Positions 52,909 through 62,859 are shown, counted from the first letter of the stretch. The stretch is DNA of 64,000 nucleotides from Bacillota bacterium (GCA_023398375.1 JAEWSH010000072.1:1-64000), one strand, 5' to 3'. Notes: generated by a model not told the origin, from the letters alone. Numbers and translations are program-made.

Positions 52909-53667
52909 ATGGAGCAAAAGATTAATGTAATAAAAGAAATCTATCAGACGGCAGACGTTGCAATGCTGCCTGGATTTATACAAACTTATGGACGGGATGA
53001 GCGAAGCAGCGTAATAATGCTCGTCAAAAAAGCACAGAAACAATTAGATGCAATTGAAAAGGAAAAAAAACGTACGGAAGCGATGAAGGTATATGAAAAG
53101 AAATATGCCAATTGCCGATATATATGTGGGATTGATGAGGTGGGCAGAGGACCTTTGGCCGGACCTGTTGTGGCAGGTGCAGTGATTCTGCCTAAAGATT
53201 GTGAGATTCTGTATCTGAATGATTCGAAACAGCTATCTGCCAAAAAGCGGGATGAACTATACGATATTATTATGGAAAAAGCAGTTGCAACAGGAATTGG
53301 GTATGTTAGTCCTGAGAGAATTGATGAAATTAATATTTTACAGGCTACTTATGAAGCAATGCGGGAAGCTATTAATAAACTTTCAATAAAACCCGATATA
53401 TTATTAAATGATGCAGTAACAATACCAAAGGTAGAAATTCAACAGATTCCTATCATCAAAGGTGATGCGAAGAGTGTCTCCATTGCAGCAGCCAGTATTA
53501 TTGCAAAAGTGACGAGAGACAGACTTATGGAACAATATGATTCTATCTTGCCGGAATATGGCTTCGCATCTAACAAGGGATATGGTGCGGCAATACATAT
53601 TGAAGCAATCAAAAAGTACGGACCATCTCCAATTCATAGGAAAACATTTATTAAGAACTTTATATAG
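52909..53667 (+). CDS. rnhB: Ribonuclease HII
   Basis: The 252-residue enzyme cuts RNA of RNA-DNA hybrids, including single ribonucleotides in DNA. The catalytic core begins YICGIDEVGRGPLAGPVV, with later LNDSKQLSAKKRDELYD, ASIIAKVTRDRLM and YGFASNKGYG. The first 65 residues form an extra helical N-terminal region, seen in Firmicute RnhB. It is 15 bases after the second lepB. Confidence 0.95.
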   Translation: MEQKINVIKEIYQTADVAMLPGFIQTYGRDERSSVIMLVKKAQKQLDAIEKEKKRTEAMKVYEKKYANCRYICGIDEVGRGPLAGPVVAGAVILPKDCEILYLNDSKQLSAKKRDELYDIIMEKAVATGIGYVSPERIDEINILQATYEAMREAINKLSIKPDILLNDAVTIPKVEIQQIPIIKGDAKSVSIAAASIIAKVTRDRLMEQYDSILPEYGFASNKGYGAAIHIEAIKKYGPSPIHRKTFIKNFI

Positions 53668-53675
53668 GTGATTAT

Positions 53676-55475
53676 ATGGGACTTAATTTATCCTCTTTTT
53701 TTCATTACGATAAATCAAATACGGCGACAAGCAAAAACGGTCAGACAGTGCAGACGAACTCTTCAGAGGAGGCGTCTAATTATCGTGCCGCCATCGAAAT
53801 ACGCAATATGACACCTGGGCAGACCTTAAGTGGGGAAGTAGTGGCAATTCGTAATGGAGAAGTGGATATAGCACTGAGTAAAGATCTTATCATGACAGCA
53901 AAATTGGATAGAGATATCAATATTGCACTAGGTCAGACAATGACATTTGAAGTAAAAGCAGTATCAGATGTACAAGTATCAATAAGACCATTATTTGAAA
54001 ATATGAGTCAGAACACAACGATATTAAATGCGATTAATGCGGCGCATATACCCTTAAATAATACGTCAGTCTCTATGGTTACAACAATGATGGAAGAAGG
54101 GATGTCTATTGATAAAGAATCGTTGCAGAATATTTACAGACAGATTATGAATAATCCGGAAGCAAGCGGGAATATGATTGTACAAATGAATCGCATGCAG
54201 ATTCCTGTTACAACTGAAAATATCGTACAGTTTGAAAATTATAAAAATTACGAAAATAGTATTATGAGTGCTTCCAGAGAGGTGGCAGACCATCTGATAC
54301 AAACATTCGATACAGTATTACAGAGCGGAAAACAAAGTGAAATTAATAATTTTTATCAACAGATCGTTCAGATATTTGGCGGAAAAGAACAAGTTTCTTC
54401 TAGTCATATTCAAAATAGAATAATGGGTGAAATTCCTGAACAAGTAATTATGGGTACTGGAGAAGGGAGCAAAGAATCTATCAATTCAAAATTACTTGAA
54501 AGTGATAGTACAGCCAGTCAATTATTACAGATAACAGATGAGGAAGAAGATGTTGTGTCACAGAAGTCATCAGAATCTGTCGCAACACTGAGAGCTGCAA
54601 TTGATCAGAGCGGAGAACAGAAGGTAATAGAAGGAAAGGCTGGAAAGGTATTAGATACTGTTTCATTATTAGGATTGGGCAGAAATGAAAGTACGAACCT
54701 TGCAAATCTGATGTATCAGGCAGGCATTCCCATGGATACATCATCATTAGTAAAAAGCGGGCAGATTACGCCAGAAGAAGTCTTGAAAATAGTACAGGAA
54801 CTGATTCAAAGATCGGATTCAGACGAAAATTCTAAAGTGACGGACTTACTTGGCAGTAAAGAATTTATGAATCTGATAAAAGGACAAGTAATAAAACAAT
54901 GGATGATCCAGCCGGAGGAAGTGGCAAAAGAAGGCAAAGTGGAGGAACTATATAGTAGAATTCAACAGCAGACAGCAAAACTGGCTGAAAGTATGGCAAG
55001 TATTGCTAAAGAAAATACGCCACTCATGAAAAGTGTCAGTAATTTATCTAACAATGTTGAATTCATGAATCAGTTAAACAATTTATACACTTATGTGCAG
55101 TTGCCATTAAAAATGAGCCGTGAAAATGCACATGGTGAATTATATGTATATACAAATAAAAAAAGCCTGGCTAGAAAAGATGGGAATGTAAGTGCCTTAT
55201 TACATTTGGATATGGAACATCTTGGAACAATGGATATCTATGTTGCAATGCAAAATAATAATGTCAGTACTAAATTCTATCTGGAGAAAGATGAATATAT
55301 TGAGTTTTTAACGGAGCATATACATATTTTAAATGAGAGACTTGAAAAAAGAGGGTATTCCATGACATCTGAGATACTGATGAAAGAGAAGAAAACAAAT
55401 GTCATGGATGAAATAGTGAACAAGGATAAAACAAATACTGTGTTATCCAAATTATCCTTCGATGTGAGGGCCTAA
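53676..55475 (+). CDS. YlqG-like protein with FliK-type C-terminal domain
   Basis: The 599-residue protein has an N-terminal beta domain (about 40-110; GQTLSGEVVAIRNGEVDIALS), a long polar and helical middle part (about 110-460) and a C-terminal part resembling the flagellar hook-length control FliK domain (QLPLKMSRENAHGELYVYTNKK...LDMEHLGTMDIYVAMQNNNV). The order rnhB-ylqG-ylqH matches Bacillus. FliK measures flagellar hook length. Whether this paralogue acts in flagellar or other export is unclear. Confidence 0.75.
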   Translation: MGLNLSSFFHYDKSNTATSKNGQTVQTNSSEEASNYRAAIEIRNMTPGQTLSGEVVAIRNGEVDIALSKDLIMTAKLDRDINIALGQTMTFEVKAVSDVQVSIRPLFENMSQNTTILNAINAAHIPLNNTSVSMVTTMMEEGMSIDKESLQNIYRQIMNNPEASGNMIVQMNRMQIPVTTENIVQFENYKNYENSIMSASREVADHLIQTFDTVLQSGKQSEINNFYQQIVQIFGGKEQVSSSHIQNRIMGEIPEQVIMGTGEGSKESINSKLLESDSTASQLLQITDEEEDVVSQKSSESVATLRAAIDQSGEQKVIEGKAGKVLDTVSLLGLGRNESTNLANLMYQAGIPMDTSSLVKSGQITPEEVLKIVQELIQRSDSDENSKVTDLLGSKEFMNLIKGQVIKQWMIQPEEVAKEGKVEELYSRIQQQTAKLAESMASIAKENTPLMKSVSNLSNNVEFMNQLNNLYTYVQLPLKMSRENAHGELYVYTNKKSLARKDGNVSALLHLDMEHLGTMDIYVAMQNNNVSTKFYLEKDEYIEFLTEHIHILNERLEKRGYSMTSEILMKEKKTNVMDEIVNKDKTNTVLSKLSFDVRA

Positions 55476-55563
55476 GTGTGAGAAGAACTGCTAAGCAGCA
55501 AAAATACCGCTGCTAAGAAGTTCTAAATCTCACACAGGAAGAAGCCTCTTATGAGTCTTCTTC
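55476..55563 (+). repeat. Two successive long hairpins between the ylqG- and ylqH-like genes
   Basis: Hairpin 1: GTGTGAGA (55476-55483), AGAACT and AGCAGC pair with GCTGCT, AGTTCT and TCTCACAC (to 55535). Hairpin 2: GAAGAAG plus CTC (55538-55548) pairs with GAG plus CTTCTTC (55553-55563). Neither has a proper T tract. They fill nearly the whole spacer and could affect mRNA stability or coupling of the two genes. Confidence 0.8.
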
Positions 55564-55591
55564 TCATAGATTACGCGAACTGGGGGCGCAG

Positions 55592-55894
55592 ATGGGAGCA
55601 GGTATGAAAGAGAACGATAATAAGAACAGAGTGAAACAAGCGATTGCGCTGGAGTATAATGATGAAAACGGGGCACCGGTTGTTACTGCCTCAGGACGGG
55701 GTGCATTGGCAGAACGTATTATTGAGAGGGCAAAAGAAGCAAATGTTCCAGTGCATCAGGATAATAATCTGGCGGATACTCTATCAAGATTACAAATAGG
55801 AGATATGATTCCGCCGGAATTATATCAGGTGGTGGCAGAGATTCTGGTATTTGTAGATTCCATGGATAAAATCAGGAGTAAAATAAAAAAATAA
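55592..55894 (+). CDS. YlqH-like FlhB C-terminal domain protein
   Basis: The 100-residue product matches the cytoplasmic end of the flagellar export switch FlhB (AIALEYNDENGAPVVTASGRGALAERIIERAKEANVPV). It lacks the N-terminal membrane part and the self-cleaving NPTH motif. An alternative start, ATG 55604, also has a GGGAG. It is next to the FliK-like gene, so the two domains that talk to each other in flagellar hook control are side by side. Confidence 0.88.
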   Translation: MGAGMKENDNKNRVKQAIALEYNDENGAPVVTASGRGALAERIIERAKEANVPVHQDNNLADTLSRLQIGDMIPPELYQVVAEILVFVDSMDKIRSKIKK

Positions 55895-56250
55895 TGAATA
55901 AAAGGCAGATCGGTGCACAGCAGGAAGTTCAGGCTATTTGTTATTTGGAAAAGCATGGGGTCCGGATCGTAACACATAATTATCGAAATAAACAGGGAGA
56001 GATTGATGTAATAGGGTACCATAAGGGGTACCTTGTTTTTATTGAAGTAAAATACAGAAAGAATAACAGACTGGGTGATCCGGCAGATGCAGTAGATTTC
56101 AGAAAACAAAAGAAAATATGCGCAGTTGCTGATTATTACAGATATACACATGGAATTGGGGATCATATGGCGATCCGATATGATGTAATAGCAATTTGCG
56201 GGGAAGAGATAGTATGGTATCAAAATGCATTTGCACATATTTACAGATAA
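55894..56250 (+). CDS. YraN-family (UPF0102) nuclease-like protein
   Basis: The 118-residue product has the restriction-endonuclease-like core GEIDVIGYHKGYLVFIEVKYR, where D and ExK are metal-binding residues. YraN proteins are common beside rnhB and are thought to act on DNA structures. Its ATG overlaps the previous stop by one base. Confidence 0.92.
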   Translation: MNKRQIGAQQEVQAICYLEKHGVRIVTHNYRNKQGEIDVIGYHKGYLVFIEVKYRKNNRLGDPADAVDFRKQKKICAVADYYRYTHGIGDHMAIRYDVIAICGEEIVWYQNAFAHIYR

Positions 56251-56296
56251 TATAAAATAAACAAATTATAGTAAAACGCATATGATGGAGGACTTT

Positions 56297-57148
56297 ATGA
56301 AAATCATAAGAACAGGTACAAAAGAAGTTTTAAAAAGAAATTATTATGATGAAGTTGAATATCTTACTTTTCCGTCATTATCGTCAATCGGTATGATAGA
56401 ACACTTATTTACTACCAGATTAGGTGGTCTGAGTAAAGGAATCTATGCTACAATGAATATGAGTTATACACGTGGTGACGAAAAAGAAGCAGTGGATGAA
56501 AATTATAGGAGAATTGCTAAAATCCTGCATTGCGAGCTGCATGATTTTGTATTATCGCACCAGTCACATACTACAAATATCCGGAATGTAACAAGAGTGG
56601 ATGCCGGAAAAGGAATTGTAAGAGAGCGTGATTATGCAGATGTGGACGGTCTGATCACCAATGTTCCCGGTATTGTGCTTGCTACTTTTTATGCGGATTG
56701 CGTTCCGCTTTATTTTGTTGATCCTGTTCATAGGGCAATTGGATTATCACACTCGGGTTGGAAGGGTACTGTTGCAAAGATGGCAGAAGTAACCGTGAAC
56801 CGTATGCAGGAGGCTTATGGAAGTAATCCGGCCGACATCATTGCTGGGATAGGTCCATCCATATGTCAGTCCTGCTATGAGGTCAGTGCCGATGTGATAG
56901 AGCAGTTTAAAGAAACCTTTCCGGAACGCAGAATACAAATGAAAATATTTTATGAGAAAGAGAATGGCAAGTACCAATTGAATTTGTGGGAAGCAAATCG
57001 TATGATTCTGATAGGGGCAGGAATACCGGAAAGGAATATTAGTTTAACAGATGTGTGTACCTGCTGTAATCCAGAGTATTTATTTTCACATAGAGCAAGT
57101 CATGGAAAGAGAGGTAATCTGGCAGCATTTCTTAGAATTAAGCCTTGA
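56297..57148 (+). CDS. pgeF: YfiH/PgeF-family (LACC1-like) protein
   Basis: The 283-residue product has YADCVPLYFVDPVHRAIGLSHSGWKGT and GPSICQSCYEV. These hold the conserved His and Cys zinc-binding residues of the family. PgeF/YfiH repairs peptidoglycan stems by cleaving wrongly attached amino acids, and LACC1 relatives are purine nucleoside enzymes. Which activity applies here is open. ATG 56297 follows GGAGG; an earlier ATG at 56282 does not. Confidence 0.9.
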   Translation: MKIIRTGTKEVLKRNYYDEVEYLTFPSLSSIGMIEHLFTTRLGGLSKGIYATMNMSYTRGDEKEAVDENYRRIAKILHCELHDFVLSHQSHTTNIRNVTRVDAGKGIVRERDYADVDGLITNVPGIVLATFYADCVPLYFVDPVHRAIGLSHSGWKGTVAKMAEVTVNRMQEAYGSNPADIIAGIGPSICQSCYEVSADVIEQFKETFPERRIQMKIFYEKENGKYQLNLWEANRMILIGAGIPERNISLTDVCTCCNPEYLFSHRASHGKRGNLAAFLRIKP

Positions 57149-57180
57149 ATTTAAGGAAAACTTAATGTTTTATAGTATGT

Positions 57181-57209
57181 ATTTTAAAAAAATCTTGATA
57201 GGATATAAT
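57181..57209 (+). promoter_or_regulatory. Possible promoter of the two-component system
   Basis: TATAAT (57204-57209) is a perfect -10 and ATTTTA lies 17 bases upstream as a poor -35, so an activator is possible. Confidence 0.4.
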
Positions 57210-57246
57210 GTAGAAAGAATAGAATCTTAGAGGCAGGAGGCTTAAG

Positions 57247-57939
57247 ATGTTTAATATTTTGGTATGTGATGATGATAAAGAGATCGTAGATGCAATCGCT
57301 ATTTATCTGGAGCAGGAAGAGTATCATATTTTTAAGGCATATGATGGAGAAGAAGCGATTCGGATATTGGATAAAGAAAATATTCAATTGTTGATTATTG
57401 ATATTATGATGCCAAGACTAGACGGTATTCATGCAACATTAAAAATAAGAGAATACAGCAGTATTCCGATTATTATTTTATCAGCAAAATCTGAGGATGC
57501 AGATAAGATATTGGGATTGAATATTGGTGCAGATGATTATGTATCCAAACCGTTTAACCCACTGGAGCTGGTAGCAAGGGTAAAGTCACATTTGAGAAGA
57601 TATACCAAGCTTGGAAATATGCATGAAGACAGTAATCATTTTTACAGCGTGGGCGGACTGTCTATGAATGATGAAACAAAAGAAGTGACAGTGGATGGGG
57701 AGCTAGTTAAGCTGACACCAATTGAATATAACATATTGCTGTTATTGGTTAAAAATCAGGGAAGAGTCTTCTCAATTGATCAGATTTATGAAAATATTTG
57801 GAATGAGGAAGCAATTGGGGCAGACAATACTGTAGCAGTTCATATCAGACATATTCGTGAAAAAATTGAGATCAATCCGAAGGAACCAAGATACTTAAAA
57901 GTAGTGTGGGGCGTTGGATATAAGATTGAGAAACAATAG
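57247..57939 (+). CDS. OmpR-family response regulator
   Basis: The 230-residue regulator has a receiver domain (phosphoacceptor Asp52 in IIDIMMPRLDG, Lys in YVSKPFNP) and a winged-helix DNA-binding domain (KLTPIEYNILLLLVKNQGRVFSIDQIYENIWNE). AGGAGG is before the ATG. The kinase follows 11 bases after the stop. It resembles VanR-type regulators. The signal is unknown. Confidence 0.93.
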   Translation: MFNILVCDDDKEIVDAIAIYLEQEEYHIFKAYDGEEAIRILDKENIQLLIIDIMMPRLDGIHATLKIREYSSIPIIILSAKSEDADKILGLNIGADDYVSKPFNPLELVARVKSHLRRYTKLGNMHEDSNHFYSVGGLSMNDETKEVTVDGELVKLTPIEYNILLLLVKNQGRVFSIDQIYENIWNEEAIGADNTVAVHIRHIREKIEINPKEPRYLKVVWGVGYKIEKQ

Positions 57940-57950
57940 GGAGCCATCGT

Positions 57951-60326
57951 ATGGAAAAATTATTGTATAGTAAAAAGGGAAAAGGAATCGCACTTATTAT
58001 ACATAATGTATCAATTGTGATTGCAGCGGTCTGCATTACGATCATGGGATTATATTCTTCATTGTCTGTTTCTGGAATTTACGGAAATTATAGATATGGA
58101 TTAAATTTATTTAAAAATAACAGTAAATTTGAAGACACAGATCTATGCTATTATCTGTTGAGTGACAGTATTGATGAAATTATCCGATATACGGTAATCC
58201 GGGAACAGATGGAGACAAAAGGGGTATTTGACGGAAATAAACCGATTGATATTGAAGAGTACGCCAAACGTTATCAATATGGAAGAAATAAAAGTAATAT
58301 TTACTATCGTCTGGAAGATTTGATTAAATGGGGACAATATGGTTTAGGGTATGAGGCCGACAATGCATATGACTTCGATGAATATTCAGATACAATAGAG
58401 GCAGGACAGGAATTAGTAGAGCGTTATAAGCCAATTGGCGGTAAGTCTTTAAAAAGCTATGTGACTAGTGAACAAACATATGAAAAACTCTGTGAATATT
58501 TAAGCGAGAGTATTCATTCTTTATCGTACAATTACTATCAATACAGACAATTTCAAAATTTGTATAATGAAAACAAAACAAATATCCGCTACTATATTGT
58601 AACAGATGGCGGTCAGGGAAGAACTGTATATACCAATCTTCCTGCTGGTATGAACGTTGCAGAAGCCGAAAAATATGTAAAGGGTATTGGTAAATATGTC
58701 GTGTATGATGCCGAGACATTATCTTTCGATACCAATACGGGCATATATGAAGAAGAATTAACAGATATGCTGAATGGATATGAATATGCATACTCGGATG
58801 ACTATCAGGTTCTGATTGGATTAGACACAACATATCCGATCAATGACCCGTTTGCGATCGGAAAAGGTAATTTTTATACGATAATTCCATGGCTGGTGCC
58901 GCTTATGATTACCACTGTTATATGTATTTGTCTGGCTTTTATATGTTTTGCATATATGACAATTGTGACAGGAAAAAAAGAGCATAAGGGTGAAGTGCAG
59001 TTAAACTGGTTCGATTGTATTAATACAGAAAGTGGATTTATATTCGCAATAGTACTATGCGGTGCTATTGTCTGTATTACAGGGCTGGTGTCATCCTGGT
59101 GTTATTATAGTGAGTTAGGTAAGATTTCTATTTTGGCTAGTGTTTCAGTAGGAGTTCTTTTGTTCCATTTATTATTTATGTATTTTTATCTAAGTTTTGT
59201 AAGGAGGATAAAAAATAAGTCTTTATGGAAAAACAGTATCTCCTGTAAAATATTTCATGTAATACGATTATTTTTTATCCGCACAATCCGGATATTAAAA
59301 AACATATTTTTCAGACTGTGTGATAATGGAAGGATAACGGCAAGAACATGGATTCCTTATCTGATTTTTCTTATGATCAACTTGTGTTTTATAGTGTTTT
59401 TTAGAAGAATCGGTATTATGATAGCTACCGTTTTTGATCTTATGGTTGGCGGACATTTGTTTCACGAAAATAAAGCAAAACAAAAGATTGTTGATGGAAT
59501 CGACTATATTAAGAATGGCGATATGTCTTATCAAATAGACACTTTTTATATGCATGGAGATACGTTGATTTTGGCAGAGGCAGTAAATTCTCTTGGAGAT
59601 GCAGTGCGTAATGCTGTTGAGACTAGTATGAAAGACGAACGTTTAAAGGCAGATCTTATCACAAATGTCTCTCACGATATTAAAACACCTTTAACTTCAA
59701 TTATTAATTATGTAGATCTTATCAAGCGCGAGAATATCCAAAATGAAAAGATCAAAGGCTATATTGCAATTCTGGATGCAAAATCTCAAAGATTAAAGCA
59801 CTTGACGGAAGATCTAGTGGAAGCATCCAAGATATCATCCGGAAATGTTGCATTACAATTAGTACGTATGAATCTGGTAGAGCTTCTGTATCAGACGACT
59901 GGAGAATTTACAGAAAATTTCAATAGGAAGGGCATGCGGATCATTATGAATGTGCCAAATCATCCGGTCGTGATAGAGGCAGATAGCAGATGTATCTGGC
60001 GTGTCATAGAAAATCTTTTCCGCAACATAGAAAAGTACGCTATGGAAAATACGCGAATTTATATTGATATGACAGAAGAAGTAAGGCAGACGGATACTTT
60101 GGTACACCTGTCTATTAAAAATATATCGAAACAGCCATTGAACATAAAAGCAGAGGATCTGACAGAACGTTTTATTCGTGGAGATATTTCCAGAAGTACA
60201 GAAGGAAGCGGGCTTGGCTTATCAATTGCCAAGAGTTTGATGCAGCTGCAGAATGGTACATTTCAGATTTATCTAGATGGTGATCTGTTTAAAGTAATAT
60301 TAACTTTTATTGAACTCTTGAATTAA
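57951..60326 (+). CDS. Membrane sensor histidine kinase
   Basis: The 791-residue kinase has an N-terminal membrane helix (about 12-35), a large presumably extracellular domain (about 36-315) and several membrane helices (about 320-500). The catalytic part has H575 in NVSHDIKTPLTSI, an N box in IWRVIENLFRNIEKYA and a G box GSGLGLSIAKSLM. The multi-helix central part is unusual, and the sensing domain has no motif I can name. It partners the preceding regulator. Confidence 0.9.
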   Translation: MEKLLYSKKGKGIALIIHNVSIVIAAVCITIMGLYSSLSVSGIYGNYRYGLNLFKNNSKFEDTDLCYYLLSDSIDEIIRYTVIREQMETKGVFDGNKPIDIEEYAKRYQYGRNKSNIYYRLEDLIKWGQYGLGYEADNAYDFDEYSDTIEAGQELVERYKPIGGKSLKSYVTSEQTYEKLCEYLSESIHSLSYNYYQYRQFQNLYNENKTNIRYYIVTDGGQGRTVYTNLPAGMNVAEAEKYVKGIGKYVVYDAETLSFDTNTGIYEEELTDMLNGYEYAYSDDYQVLIGLDTTYPINDPFAIGKGNFYTIIPWLVPLMITTVICICLAFICFAYMTIVTGKKEHKGEVQLNWFDCINTESGFIFAIVLCGAIVCITGLVSSWCYYSELGKISILASVSVGVLLFHLLFMYFYLSFVRRIKNKSLWKNSISCKIFHVIRLFFIRTIRILKNIFFRLCDNGRITARTWIPYLIFLMINLCFIVFFRRIGIMIATVFDLMVGGHLFHENKAKQKIVDGIDYIKNGDMSYQIDTFYMHGDTLILAEAVNSLGDAVRNAVETSMKDERLKADLITNVSHDIKTPLTSIINYVDLIKRENIQNEKIKGYIAILDAKSQRLKHLTEDLVEASKISSGNVALQLVRMNLVELLYQTTGEFTENFNRKGMRIIMNVPNHPVVIEADSRCIWRVIENLFRNIEKYAMENTRIYIDMTEEVRQTDTLVHLSIKNISKQPLNIKAEDLTERFIRGDISRSTEGSGLGLSIAKSLMQLQNGTFQIYLDGDLFKVILTFIELLN

Positions 60327-60500
60327 AATTAGTTAAAAAATGATAAGAAATGACAAAAGAATGCAGTGGGAAGTATGAATCACGTAAAAATAATAGTACT
60401 TTCTCACTGTTTTCGTCATAATAGATAGAAAAAAAAGGAAATTTTGGTTAATTAGCTAATATAAATTATATTCATAAAATAGTAAAATTGTTATAAGATT

Positions 60501-60534
60501 AGAAGCAGCCTAGTTGTTTCTTTTTTATTTTTTT
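60501..60534 (+). terminator. Weak terminator or attenuator before the chemoreceptor gene
   Basis: AGAAGCA (60501-60507) pairs with TGTTTCT (60515-60521) with a G-T wobble, followed by a long T-rich run. It lies in the 240-base gap after the kinase; the rest of that gap is AT-rich with no other clear element. Confidence 0.45.
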
Positions 60535-60567
60535 GAAGTGTAAGGCATAAGAATTGGGGGCAAATGA

Positions 60568-62814
60568 ATGATATTCAAGAAAAAAAATGAAACTATTGAG
60601 AATATTGCAAAGAATGATAATGCAGTAGTGAAAGAAAAGAAAAAGAAAAAAAACCTTAACAAACTGCAATTCAGGAAGAAAGAAGTTCAGGAGGTCGATG
60701 CTGGAAAAGTAGAAAAAAAGGGAAAGACTCGGAACAAGAAATTGGGGGAAAGAAAAGGAAATATTAATGTTAACAAGAAGGTAAAAGTCGGTATCCGCCT
60801 AAAATTAATATTTGTATGTATGGTACCAGTTCTGTTTATTATCTTACTTGGAATATTTTCATATAGAAAAGCTTCTAACGCGATTATAAATAGTTATGAG
60901 ACATCTTCCTTTAATACAATTACAAAAGCTTCAGAGTATTATACACTATATTTCCAAACAGCGGAGCAGGCATCCTTAACGATTTATAATGATGATACAC
61001 TGATAAAATATTACTCTGGATATTATAAGCTTATTCCGGTGGAAGAGTCTGCAGCTTATAGCACAATCAAGAAAAATGTTGCGTTGAAGCAGCGTTCCGA
61101 TTCAAGCATATCGGCAGTACATATTATCAGTGATTATGGTTCTTCCTATTCAACAGCAGGCACCTTAGGAAATAGCAAATTTGCCGATGTTGCCGCTACG
61201 GAAGACGGTGCAAAGATCTTAGCCGGATCAGGTACCGCTGTATGGCTTGGAAACCATCCGGGAATGGATGAATTTACAGGAACGAGTGAAGATACTTATG
61301 GAATTAGTATAAGCAGATCTATGAAGGCTGCAAATATGAAAGATGTAGCAATTATTACAGTTGATCTGGACAAAGCCTTATTACAGGCACCAATTCAAAG
61401 TATGGATCTGCCGGAGGGAAGTTATTGTTCGATTATTACGGCTGACGGAAGAGAAATAACGGATGATGCGTTGGTCGGTACCATGAGTTTTGCCGATAAA
61501 GATTTCTATAAAGATACGATAGCAGGAGAAGAGACTTCCGGTTATAAATATACAAAAATAGATCATAAAGAATATCTATATTTATACTCTAAATTAGGTG
61601 AAACAGGAAACACTATTTGCTGCGTGATTCCAAAGAGTATCATTGTGCAACAGGCAAGTGATATTAGAAACTTTACATTAGCAATTGTATTGATTGCAAG
61701 TGCAGTGGCTATTCTGCTCAGCGTTACAATGGCGGCTGGAATTGCGAAAGCAATTGGAAATATTAATAAGATCGCAAAACAGGCAGCAGAAGGTGACTTG
61801 TCTATTCAAATCAATTCAAAGAGAAAAGACGAATTTGGTCTATTATATGGGCACTTATCAGGTATGTTCGGTGGCATGAAGGAGCTGATCGGTAAAGTTG
61901 CAACAGTAACCGGAAATGTATCGGAATCTGCGCAGGATGTATCAGATGGTTCTAACGAATTGGTCACCAGTGCCAGACATATTTCTGAAACCGTAGGAAG
62001 CATGGAAGTCGGTATCAATGAACAGGCGTCAAATGCTGAAAGCTGTATGAAGAAAATGGACGAATTATCCATTATTATTACGAATGTTGTAGATAGTACA
62101 ACAATGATTCAAGAATCTTCAGATAAAACAAAAGAGATATTGCAGGCAAGTCTTGGGACAATAGATGAATTATCAGAAAATGTTAAAAATTCTACCATGG
62201 TATCACAAAAAGCAATAGATGATATGATAAATCTGAGTAATGAATCAAAGCAGATAAATTCTATTACAAATACAATCAACGAAATCGCTGACCAGACGAA
62301 TCTGCTGGCATTGAATGCTTCTATTGAAGCAGCCAGGGCAGGGGATGCAGGAAGAGGGTTTGCAGTTGTTGCTGAAGAAATCAGAAAATTAGCAGAAGAA
62401 TCCATGAAGGCTTCTAATCAGATCAGTGAGATTATTCAAAATGTTCAGAAAAAAATGGATGGTACGGTAGGCATCGTAAAAGAGGCTGGAACAATTGTTG
62501 CATCACAGGAGAAATCACTAAATCAAACAGTAAGTGCATTTGATGAAATCAAAGCACAGATGGACTCTTTAACGCATAATATTGCAACTATTACTGGGGA
62601 AGTCCAAAATATGAGTAATGCAAAAGATGGAACAATGATGGCAATTGAAAATATTTCAGCGGTACTGGAAGAGACAGCAGCATCTTCAACAGAAGTGTTG
62701 TCAGCTGTCGATAAACAGGAAAGTACCATTGAAAATCTAAATGAAGAAGCAAGAAAATTGAGTGAGAAAGCAGTTCAACTGCAGGAGGCTATTCAACAAT
62801 TTAAAGTCGAGTAA
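60568..62814 (+). CDS. Methyl-accepting chemotaxis protein with lysine-rich tail
   Basis: The 748-residue receptor has an unusual N-terminal cytoplasmic tail of about 78 residues full of Lys/Arg, then a membrane helix (about 79-97), a large extracellular dCACHE-like ligand domain (about 100-365) and a second membrane helix (about 369-390). A HAMP domain and a signalling domain follow, with the conserved tip INEIADQTNLLALNASIEA and GDAGRGFAVVAEEIRKLAEES. It should pass ligand signals to CheA through CheW or CheV, as encoded at 403. No Lys-rich tail is normal for such receptors. GGGGG precedes the ATG. Confidence 0.95.
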   Translation: MIFKKKNETIENIAKNDNAVVKEKKKKKNLNKLQFRKKEVQEVDAGKVEKKGKTRNKKLGERKGNINVNKKVKVGIRLKLIFVCMVPVLFIILLGIFSYRKASNAIINSYETSSFNTITKASEYYTLYFQTAEQASLTIYNDDTLIKYYSGYYKLIPVEESAAYSTIKKNVALKQRSDSSISAVHIISDYGSSYSTAGTLGNSKFADVAATEDGAKILAGSGTAVWLGNHPGMDEFTGTSEDTYGISISRSMKAANMKDVAIITVDLDKALLQAPIQSMDLPEGSYCSIITADGREITDDALVGTMSFADKDFYKDTIAGEETSGYKYTKIDHKEYLYLYSKLGETGNTICCVIPKSIIVQQASDIRNFTLAIVLIASAVAILLSVTMAAGIAKAIGNINKIAKQAAEGDLSIQINSKRKDEFGLLYGHLSGMFGGMKELIGKVATVTGNVSESAQDVSDGSNELVTSARHISETVGSMEVGINEQASNAESCMKKMDELSIIITNVVDSTTMIQESSDKTKEILQASLGTIDELSENVKNSTMVSQKAIDDMINLSNESKQINSITNTINEIADQTNLLALNASIEAARAGDAGRGFAVVAEEIRKLAEESMKASNQISEIIQNVQKKMDGTVGIVKEAGTIVASQEKSLNQTVSAFDEIKAQMDSLTHNIATITGEVQNMSNAKDGTMMAIENISAVLEETAASSTEVLSAVDKQESTIENLNEEARKLSEKAVQLQEAIQQFKVE

Positions 62815-62820
62815 ATGAAT

Positions 62821-62858
62821 GCAAAAAAAACTAGGTTTTGCGACCTAGTTTTTTTTGC
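62821..62858. terminator. Symmetric bidirectional terminator
   Basis: GCAAAAAAAACTAGGT (62821-62836) and ACCTAGTTTTTTTTGC (62843-62858) are perfectly complementary, with a 6-base loop. A and T runs on both sides let it end the chemoreceptor and the converging prs transcripts. Confidence 0.93.
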
Positions 62859-62859
62859 A

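Noticed and set aside
60327..60567. Cyclic-di-GMP riboswitch upstream of the chemoreceptor
   Set aside because: Such leaders are common before chemoreceptors in Clostridia, but the GEMM core motif is not visible here.
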